Part shown: positions 58,205-64,000 of the stretch, piece after piece
Layout: every line of letters begins with the position of its first letter
How positions within the stretch are numbered: position 1 is the first letter of the stretch
Assembly: GCA_947488615.1 (NCBI GenBank)
Contig: CANKZU010000007.1
Coordinates: 62,001-126,000 of the forward strand
Origin: an uncultured Aurantimonas sp.
GTDB lineage: Bacteria; Pseudomonadota; Alphaproteobacteria; Rhizobiales; Rhizobiaceae
DNA length: 64,000 nt
Direction of reading: 5' to 3'
Position numbers and translations under genes: made by a program
The notes under the pieces: model-generated
The model's database searches: none
The model's input: only the letters and a program-made list of their open reading frames with translations
Told to the model about the DNA's origin: nothing

Positions 58205-59293
58205 TTATTTTTCCCAGTCGGTGCCGATGGCCTCGCGGTCGAGTTTGCTCGCGTCCTCCTTGATCTCGGCACATTCCTCCCGGTCGTTGGCATCATTCTC
58301 CGGCGGCATGTCCGCCTCTTCGGCCGACCTGGTTAAGGCAACCTTGAAATACATCGGAAAGTGATCCGAGCCGATATGCGGCAGTCGCTTCATTGCGATC
58401 AGGTGGAACCGTGGGTCGTGGAACAGATGGTCGAGCGGCCAGCGCAGGAACCAGAAACGCGCGTCGAACGTGTTGTAGAATCCCCGCCCGACTCGTGGGT
58501 CCAGAAGCCGCGATACGCGCTGGAAGAGGCGTGTGGTGTGCGACCAGGCGACATCGTTGAGGTCGCCGCAGACGATCGCCGGGAGGGTATCCTTGTCGAC
58601 GAGTTCCGCCACTTTCACCAGTTCGGCGTCGCGGCCGGACGAATCGGCATGGGGCACCGGCGGCTCGGGGTGGACGCAGTAGAGGCGGAAGCGCTGGCCG
58701 TCCGGCAGTGCAACCGACGTAATAATCGAGGGCACGCCGTCCATCACCAGATACTGCACTTGGGTTTCGTGCAGCGCATGGCGCGAGACGAGAACCATAC
58801 CGTAGGAATTGTCGAGCGGGTGCGAGACGATGTGTGGCCTGTGTTCCGACAATTTTTCGATAGCCCGCGCCCAGCCGTCGTCCGTTTCCATGAAGATCGC
58901 GATATCGGGGTCGACATCCCGGACCAGTTCGATCGCCCTGTCATAGTCGGAGTTCGACATCTTAACGTTGTAGGAAAGAAGCGAAACCGCGTTCGTCCCG
59001 TCCGGATCGCCCTCGTAGCGCTGGGACTGGCGCTTGCGCAGCGGCGTGAACTGCGCGATCGAAACCGCTTGTACGGCCAGAACGATGGCTTGGCCGGCAA
59101 GGAGGCTCCACATCCATATGGCGGGCTCGACCAACCAGACGGTCAGCGGCACGAGGACAAGCGTCAGGGCAAGAAACTGCAGCCGGGGGAAGGCAAAAAC
59201 CCGCACGAAGCCATGCGCGATACGGGCGAAGGAGATGCCGGTCGCGAAAAGAAGAAAAATTGTCAATGCGGTCAGAATTAGCGCAGCCGTCAT
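58205..59293 (-). CDS. Endonuclease/exonuclease/phosphatase-family membrane protein
   Basis: The 362-residue protein has three N-terminal hydrophobic helices (~4-24, 36-56, 60-80) and then an EEP domain. The domain has LSYNVKMSNSDYDR, IFMETDDGW, ICGDLND-type VCGDLNDVAWS near 243 and the catalytic GSDHFPMYF near 309. The anchored hydrolase domain would face the periplasm or cytoplasm. Close relatives act on phosphodiesters or DNA; the substrate is unknown. Confidence 0.88.
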   Translation of the reverse strand: MTAALILTALTIFLLFATGISFARIAHGFVRVFAFPRLQFLALTLVLVPLTVWLVEPAIWMWSLLAGQAIVLAVQAVSIAQFTPLRKRQSQRYEGDPDGTNAVSLLSYNVKMSNSDYDRAIELVRDVDPDIAIFMETDDGWARAIEKLSEHRPHIVSHPLDNSYGMVLVSRHALHETQVQYLVMDGVPSIITSVALPDGQRFRLYCVHPEPPVPHADSSGRDAELVKVAELVDKDTLPAIVCGDLNDVAWSHTTRLFQRVSRLLDPRVGRGFYNTFDARFWFLRWPLDHLFHDPRFHLIAMKRLPHIGSDHFPMYFKVALTRSAEEADMPPENDANDREECAEIKEDASKLDREAIGTDWEK

Positions 59294-59701
59294 GACTCAC
59301 CACGGTCGGAGGTATCGTTCGGGGCCGGACACAAAGCCGACCGTGGGCGAGCATTTGCATCCGAAGCTGCATACGGCAAGGCCGGTGTTTTGGTAACGGT
59401 GGGTGCCATCTCGGCTGAGATCGTCCGCAAGCGGCCGGCGGCCCCGGCTTCCGACCTGCCCCGGGATTTGACAAGTCGAGCGCATTGGTGTTCTTGCCGG
59501 GCAAATCCGCGACATGCCGTCCGCGACCCGCCGACCGTGCCCCTCCTCTTGGAGCCGCACGGAGGTCCCCATCCGCCAGCGAGTTTCGCCCGCGGATGCG
59601 TTCATGCTTTGAGCATCGTTTGCTCCTTGTGTGAAGGGTTTGCGGTCCCTGGCGATGCGCACCACCTTCCGGGACAATTCGGAAGGACGGAAGGAAGCTT
59701 G
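59294..59701. other. Divergent intergenic region upstream of ffh, 408 bp
   Basis: This gap holds the promoters of ffh and the EEP gene. A TTGACA hexamer lies at 59468-59473, but I find no matching -10. No 4.5S RNA or tRNA is visible. The frame upstream of ffh is open from 59390, but only the part from ATG 59702 is conserved. Confidence 0.4.
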
Positions 59702-61264
59702 ATGTTCGACTCGCTCCAGGACCGCCTCGGGTCCATCCTGAACGGCCTTACCGGCCGCGGCGCGCTCTCCGACAAGGATGTGGGCGCGGCGCTGCGCGAG
59801 GTCCGTCGGGCGCTGCTCGAAGCCGACGTCGCGCTGGAAGTGGTGCGGGGCTTTACCGACCGCGTGCGCGAGAAGGCCGTCGGCGCCGAGATCCTGAAAT
59901 CGATCAAGCCCGGCCAGATGGTCGTCAAGATCGTCCATGACGAGCTGATCGAAATGCTCGGCCGGGACCAGGTTCCGATCGACCTCAACGCGCCGGCCCC
60001 GGTCGTCGTGATGATGGTCGGCCTGCAGGGCTCGGGCAAGACCACGACCACTGGCAAGATCGCCAAGCGTATGACCGAGCGCCAGCGCAAGAAGGTGCTG
60101 ATGGCCTCGCTCGACACGCGCCGCCCGGCCGCGCAGGAGCAATTGAAGATTCTCGGCGAGCAGACCGGCGTCGCCACGCTGCCGATCATCGCCGGTCAGG
60201 GACCGGTGGAGATCGCCGCCAGAGCCCATCAGGCCGGCAAGCTCGGCGGCTACGATGTCGTCATTCTCGACACCGCCGGCCGCACCCATATCGACGAGCC
60301 GCTGATGGTCGAGATGGCGGAGATCAAGGCGCGGGCGAACCCGCACGAGATCCTGCTCGTCGCCGACTCGCTCACCGGCCAGGACGCGGTCAATCTCGCC
60401 CGCTCCTTCGACGAGCGAGTCGGCATCACCGGCATCGTGCTTACGCGCGTCGACGGCGACGGACGCGGCGGCGCTGCGCTGTCCATGCGCGCGGTCACCG
60501 GCAAGCCGATCAAACTGATCGGCACCGGCGAGAAGATGGACGCGCTGGAGGATTTCCATCCCTCGCGCATCGCCGACCGCATCCTCGGCATGGGCGACAT
60601 CGTCAGCCTCGTCGAAAAGGCGTCCGAGAACATCGACGCGGAAAAAGCCGCGGCGATGGCCAAGAAGATGCAGTCGGGCAAGTTCGACCTGAACGACCTC
60701 GCCGACCAGATCCGCCAGATGCAGAAGATGGGCGGCATGGGCGGCATGATGGGTCTGATGCCCGGCATGGGGAAGATGAAGGACCAGATGGCGTCCGCCG
60801 GTCTCGACGATAAGATGTTGAAGCGTCAGCTCGCCGTGATTTCGTCGATGACCCCGGCCGAGCGCGCCCGCCCAGATATCCTCAAGCACAGCCGCAAGAA
60901 GCGCATCGCCGCCGGGTCCGGCACCTCGTCCGCCGAGATCAACAAGCTTTTGAAGATGCACCGCCAGATGGCCGACGTCATGAAGTCGATGGGCAAGGGC
61001 AAGGGCGGCATGATGGGCAAGATGATGGGCGGCCTTGCCGGCAAGATGGGCCTTGGGGGTCCGGGGGGCGGCATGGGCGGTATGCCCGGCGGCATGCCGG
61101 ACCTGTCGAAAATGGATCCCAAGCAACTGGAAGCGATGGCGAAAGCCGCGCAGGGCGGCGGCATGCCGGGTCTGCCGCCCGGGCTGAGCGGGCCAGGCGG
61201 CGGAACCGGCTTTCCCGGCGGCGGTTTGCCCGGCCTTCCCGGTCTGCCAGGCAAGAAGAAATAA
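59702..61264 (+). CDS. ffh: Signal recognition particle protein Ffh
   Basis: The 520-residue protein starts at ATG 59702 (MFDSLQDRLGSIL). The NG domain has the P-loop GLQGSGKT (107-114) and TRVDGDGRGG; the Met-rich M domain lies near 330-430. An unusually Gly/Met/Pro-rich ~90-residue tail ends in KKK. It binds 4.5S RNA and hydrophobic signal sequences and partners FtsY. rpsP follows in 97 bp. Confidence 0.97.
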   Translation: MFDSLQDRLGSILNGLTGRGALSDKDVGAALREVRRALLEADVALEVVRGFTDRVREKAVGAEILKSIKPGQMVVKIVHDELIEMLGRDQVPIDLNAPAPVVVMMVGLQGSGKTTTTGKIAKRMTERQRKKVLMASLDTRRPAAQEQLKILGEQTGVATLPIIAGQGPVEIAARAHQAGKLGGYDVVILDTAGRTHIDEPLMVEMAEIKARANPHEILLVADSLTGQDAVNLARSFDERVGITGIVLTRVDGDGRGGAALSMRAVTGKPIKLIGTGEKMDALEDFHPSRIADRILGMGDIVSLVEKASENIDAEKAAAMAKKMQSGKFDLNDLADQIRQMQKMGGMGGMMGLMPGMGKMKDQMASAGLDDKMLKRQLAVISSMTPAERARPDILKHSRKKRIAAGSGTSSAEINKLLKMHRQMADVMKSMGKGKGGMMGKMMGGLAGKMGLGGPGGGMGGMPGGMPDLSKMDPKQLEAMAKAAQGGGMPGLPPGLSGPGGGTGFPGGGLPGLPGLPGKKK

Positions 61265-61360
61265 CCGGTCAGGGCCGCCAGGCCGTGACCATGCGAACAC
61301 CAAAAACAGCCAAATTCGGCACCCGCTTACGGGCCGATACCAACAGAAGGAAAATCCCCG

Positions 61361-61807
61361 ATGCCCCTGAAAATGCGTCTCGCCCGTGCCGGCTCGAAGA
61401 AGCGGCCTTATTACCATGTCGTCGTCGCCGACGCCCGGAGCCCGCGTGACGGCCGTTTCGTCGAGCAGATTGGCTCGTGGAACCCGATGCTGCCGAAGGA
61501 CGCCGAGCGTGTCACCCTGAACGAAGAGCGCATCAAGCACTGGCTGAGCGAGGGCGCCCAGCCGACCGACCGCGTTTTGCGCTTCCTCGACAAGGCCGGC
61601 ATTCTGAGCCGTCCCGCCCGCGCCAATCCTGTGAAGGGCAAGCCGGGCAAGAAGGCCCAGGAGCGCGTCGCCGAGCGCGTGCAACGCGAGGAGGACGCCA
61701 AGGCAGCGGCCGAGCAGGCCGCAGCTGACGCTGAGGCGGCCAAGAACGCGCCGGCCGAAGAGGCTCCCGCTGCCGACGAGGCGACGACGGAAGAATCCGC
61801 ATCGTAA
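61361..61807 (+). CDS. rpsP: 30S ribosomal protein S16
   Basis: The 148-residue product has the S16 start [19 protein letters not shown] and [14 protein letters not shown]. It also has the ~65-residue Lys/Ala/Glu tail seen in alphaproteobacteria. It stabilises the 30S subunit. rimM and trmD, its usual downstream neighbours, are not here. Confidence 0.97.
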   Translation: MPLKMRLARAGSKKRPYYHVVVADARSPRDGRFVEQIGSWNPMLPKDAERVTLNEERIKHWLSEGAQPTDRVLRFLDKAGILSRPARANPVKGKPGKKAQERVAERVQREEDAKAAAEQAAADAEAAKNAPAEEAPAADEATTEESAS

Positions 61808-61850
61808 GTTTGCGTGACGTAAGTTTCCCCTGTAATCATTAGACCTGAGC

Positions 61851-61872
61851 AACGGCGCCATTCGGCGCCGTT
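61851..61872. repeat. Inverted repeat after rpsP
   Basis: AACGGCGCC (61851-61859) pairs with GGCGCCGTT (61864-61872) around ATTC, 44 bp past the rpsP stop. There is no T run; it may be a terminator or mRNA end hairpin. Confidence 0.5.
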
Positions 61873-61930
61873 CGCGCAATCGGAACCGCGTCTTTGCGAA
61901 GTGCGGGCCACCTGTCATCAAGGTCAGCCG

Positions 61931-63499
61931 ATGCCGAGTACCGCCGGAGCCCCAATGGACGCTCGCTACCAAGCCGTGTCCACAGGCGATCTCGGGTTGT
62001 TCGAACTCGCGCCGATCCCGCTCTGGATCGAGGATTTCAGCGGCGTCAAGGCTCTGTTTGACGAATGGCGCGACGCCGGCGTCACCTCGATCCGCGAGCA
62101 TTTGGAGGATGACCCAGGCCGTGCGAAGGCTGCGGCGGATCGCATCGGGCTTATCGCCGTCAACGCCTGCACCCTGTCTCTGTTCGAGGCTGGCGGCTTC
62201 GACGAACTGGCCGCGAACCTCGACAAGGTATTTTCAGGCGACATGCTCGACAGCCACCGCGAGGAACTGATCCAGCTGTGGGAGGGGCGGACTGAGTTCA
62301 CCAGCTACGCGGTCAATTACACGCTGTCCGGCCGGCGGCTGGACGTCCACCTGAAGGCCCGCATCCTGCCCGGATTCGAGGACGATTGGAGTTACGTCCT
62401 GATCGCCACCGAGGATGTGAGCGAGCGCGAGGAGGGCCGGCGCAGGCTGGTTGCCAGCGAGGCGTTCACCCAGGGCCTTTTCGAGCATTCTCCGATCTCC
62501 CTGTGGGTCGAGGATTTCAGCGCGGTGAAGGCGCTGATCGACGATGTCCGGGCGCGCGGCGTCATCGATTTTCGCACCTTCGTCGATGTGCATCCCGAAT
62601 TCGTTTCGCGCTGCATGAGCGAAATCCGCGTCATCGACGTCAATCAGCATACGCTCGAACTCTTCTGCGCGGCCAACAAACCGATGCTGCTGGGACGGCT
62701 GAATGAGGTTTTCCGCGATGGCATGGAACAGCATTTCCGCGAGCAACTGATCGATCTGTGGGACGGCAAGCTGTTCCAGCAGCGCGAGGTGGTGAATTAT
62801 TCGCTCGAGGGCGACGCATTACACGTCCACATGCAGTTCTCCGTCTTTCCCGGGCGTGAGGCGGACTGGTCGCTGGTGCAGGTGGCGCTCACCGACATCA
62901 CCGCGCGCAAGAAGGCCGAGGCGTATCTGGAATATCTCGGCAAGCACGACGTTCTGACGAAACTCTACAACCGGTCGTTTTTCGTCGACGAGCTCAATCG
63001 GCTGGAGCGCAAAGGGCCAACGCCGGTGACGCTGATCGTCGTCGATCTCAACGGGTTGAAACCGGTCAACGACCATCTGGGGCACGCGGCGGGAGACGCC
63101 CTGCTGCGGCGCGCCGGCGAGGTGCTCAACAAGGCGGTCGCCAAACCCTGTCATGCCGCCCGCATCGGCGGCGACGAGTTCATCGTTCTGATGCCCGCGA
63201 CCAGCGAAGCCGAAGGGCTGGAGATGATCGCGACGATCGAGGATCTGGTCGCGGTCAACAACCAATTCTATCCGGGCGCCCATCTGTCCTTTTCGCTGGG
63301 CCTGGCGACGGCCGGCCCGGACGAGCGGCTGGAAGAGGTGGTCAAGCGCGCCGACATGCGGATGTACGAGGCGAAACGCCTTCATTACCTGAAAGCCGGT
63401 CTCGACCGCCGCGGCACGGCGGCCGAGGATGTCGAGCCGGCCGAGTTGGCCTCGGCTCAAAAAAACAAGGACAACACCAAAACTGCATCGGTGGAATGA
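61931..63499 (+). CDS. Tandem PAS-like sensor diguanylate cyclase
   Basis: The 522-residue protein starts at ATG 61931 (AAGGT at 61919-61923); an earlier GTG at 61901 is possible. Two related ~140-residue PAS-like units lie in tandem, opening LFELAPIPLWIEDFSGVKAL and LFEHSPISLWVEDFSAVKAL. A linker is followed by a GGDEF domain with intact GGDEF at 413-417 (RIGGDEFIV). It should make cyclic-di-GMP in response to a signal. There is no membrane segment, so it is cytoplasmic. Confidence 0.92.
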   Translation: MPSTAGAPMDARYQAVSTGDLGLFELAPIPLWIEDFSGVKALFDEWRDAGVTSIREHLEDDPGRAKAAADRIGLIAVNACTLSLFEAGGFDELAANLDKVFSGDMLDSHREELIQLWEGRTEFTSYAVNYTLSGRRLDVHLKARILPGFEDDWSYVLIATEDVSEREEGRRRLVASEAFTQGLFEHSPISLWVEDFSAVKALIDDVRARGVIDFRTFVDVHPEFVSRCMSEIRVIDVNQHTLELFCAANKPMLLGRLNEVFRDGMEQHFREQLIDLWDGKLFQQREVVNYSLEGDALHVHMQFSVFPGREADWSLVQVALTDITARKKAEAYLEYLGKHDVLTKLYNRSFFVDELNRLERKGPTPVTLIVVDLNGLKPVNDHLGHAAGDALLRRAGEVLNKAVAKPCHAARIGGDEFIVLMPATSEAEGLEMIATIEDLVAVNNQFYPGAHLSFSLGLATAGPDERLEEVVKRADMRMYEAKRLHYLKAGLDRRGTAAEDVEPAELASAQKNKDNTKTASVE

Positions 63500-63591
63500 T
63501 GATGCGAGCGGTTGCAAAACGCATCGTTGAGAAAATTGCTGAGATTGCAGTCGACCCTACCAATTTACGGAACCATAATACCGTTTCGGTA

Positions 63592-63620
63592 TTGACAGGA
63601 TTAAGCGGATGAATCATATA
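63592..63620 (+). promoter_or_regulatory. Predicted promoter upstream of the NYN gene
   Basis: A perfect TTGACA (63592-63597) is followed after 17 bp by CATATA, with TATATC two bases further on. The 17-base palindrome AATACCGTTTCGGTATT (63577-63593) abuts the -35. A second pair, AGCGGAT (63604-63610) and ATCCGCT (63629-63635), brackets the -10 region; either could be an operator. Confidence 0.5.
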
Positions 63621-63626
63621 TCTGCT

Positions 63627-63696
63627 ATATCCGCTACGCCCGTAGGCGGGCACTATATGAGGCCTCCGCATTCCTGTGCGGGGGCCTTTATTATTT
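63627..63696 (+). ncRNA. Candidate small RNA or attenuator leader
   Basis: From the predicted start near 63627, a short transcript would fold into a small hairpin (GCCCG 63638-63642 with CGGGC 63647-63651, loop TAGG), then a strong terminator stem. No reading frame explains it. It is either a ~70-nt independent small RNA or a premature-termination leader of the NYN gene. I do not match it to a known RNA family. Confidence 0.4.
63660..63696 (+). terminator. Rho-independent terminator inside the NYN leader
   Basis: An 11-bp stem (AGGCCTCCGCA at 63660-63670 with TGCGGGGGCCT at 63677-63687, one G-T pair) with loop TTCCTG is followed by TTATTATTT. It lies 13 bp before the NYN start codon, between the promoter and the gene. 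Confidence 0.8.
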
Positions 63697-63709
63697 GCCG
63701 GGAGCCGAT

Positions 63710-64000
63710 ATGAAAGTTGCGGTGTTGATCGATGGTGGGCATCTGCGCGTGCTGGCCCGCCAGGCAAAACTGACTTACGACCCGGATCTCATCGAGAAAG
63801 TGGCGCATGCCTGCGCCGAAGCGGACGAAACACTGCTTCGCGTCCTTTATTATGACTGCGCTCCCTATTCTGGGAAAGTCAAGAAGCCCGTGTCGGGAGA
63901 GGAGCACGAGTTCAAAGGGTCCGATGCTTGGCTTCGACGGCTCGCCGCAAAGGATCTGTTCGCGGTACGCAGGGGCGTCCTTAAATTCCGTGGCTTTAAA
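63710..64000 (+). CDS. NYN-domain (PIN-like RNase) protein, N-terminal part
   Basis: The gene starts at ATG 63710 after a GGGAG ribosome site (63700-63704) and runs past the window edge; 97 residues are seen. The opening KVAVLIDGGHLRVLARQAKL holds the NYN/LabA acidic site (Asp in LIDGGH), and VLYYDCAPYSG follows. NYN proteins are metal-dependent RNases related to PIN domains. In this order such a gene often neighbours rpoZ and smpB, beyond the edge here. Confidence 0.85.
   Translation, partial: MKVAVLIDGGHLRVLARQAKLTYDPDLIEKVAHACAEADETLLRVLYYDCAPYSGKVKKPVSGEEHEFKGSDAWLRRLAAKDLFAVRRGVLKFRGFK

Noticed and set aside
59468..59473. TTGACA hexamer upstream of ffh
   Set aside because: No acceptable -10 hexamer at 16-18 bp, so it is not called a promoter.
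59297..62101. 934-residue minus-strand frame across ffh and rpsP
   Set aside because: Spans two conserved genes and the gap between them in antisense; no domain visible.

Overview
This is a high-GC, gene-dense chromosomal window from an alphaproteobacterium, most likely a member of the Hyphomicrobiales (Rhizobiales). The evidence is the heme-synthesis cluster hemD/mitofilin-like/HemY, the dapF-mtaB-ftsY-yciB block beside a ccmABCDG cytochrome c cluster and acnA, and order-typical families such as IalB, DUF1127, DUF2794 and DUF1223. I cannot fix the genus. About 65 protein genes and one tRNA (Ala, anticodon CGC) are supported. No CRISPR array, rRNA or prophage is visible.

Layout. 1-6 kb: end of hemD, a mitofilin-like membrane protein, HemY, then TerB-like, glutamine amidotransferase and HAD genes. 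6-11 kb: an MFS exporter, tRNA-Ala, YggT, DUF167, DUF1127, pyrophosphatase, an acetyltransferase and a PH-domain protein. 10.8-13.6 kb: a complete 2,771-bp IS1595-family element with perfect 24-bp inverted repeats and an 8-bp target duplication. Besides its transposase it carries four overlapping small genes led by a Panacea/SocA-type antitoxin, and an opposing zinc-ribbon membrane gene. 13.7-31 kb: serine-glyoxylate aminotransferase, TypA, a HigBA toxin-antitoxin pair with an extended HigA, an M3 peptidase, MarR plus a Bcr/CflA exporter, a site-2 protease, a membrane hydrolase coupled to an isoprenylcysteine-methyltransferase-like gene, a luciferase-like oxidoreductase, a frameshifted ParDE, argG, a DUF2235 hydrolase in AT-richer surroundings, and LysE.

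31-48 kb: GST, an orphan BrnA-type antitoxin, RlmN, IalB, YkvA, ThpR, acetyltransferases, the divergent arylesterase/YbbA-YbbP locus, a Bax-inhibitor-1 protein, YihY/BrkB, DUF2794, DUF1223 and aconitase. 48-64 kb: ccmABCDG, a Nudix hydrolase, YciB, FtsY, MtaB, DapF, two envelope proteins, an exo/endonuclease-like phosphatase, ffh-rpsP, a tandem-PAS-like diguanylate cyclase, and the start of an NYN-domain gene preceded by a promoter-hairpin-terminator unit.

The core is housekeeping: heme supply and cytochrome c assembly, the SRP targeting pair Ffh and FtsY, tRNA and rRNA methylthiolation or methylation (MtaB, RlmN), lysine/peptidoglycan and arginine precursors, and the TCA cycle. The accessory layer is mainly toxin-antitoxin material (four separate loci) and the IS1595 element that carries one of them.
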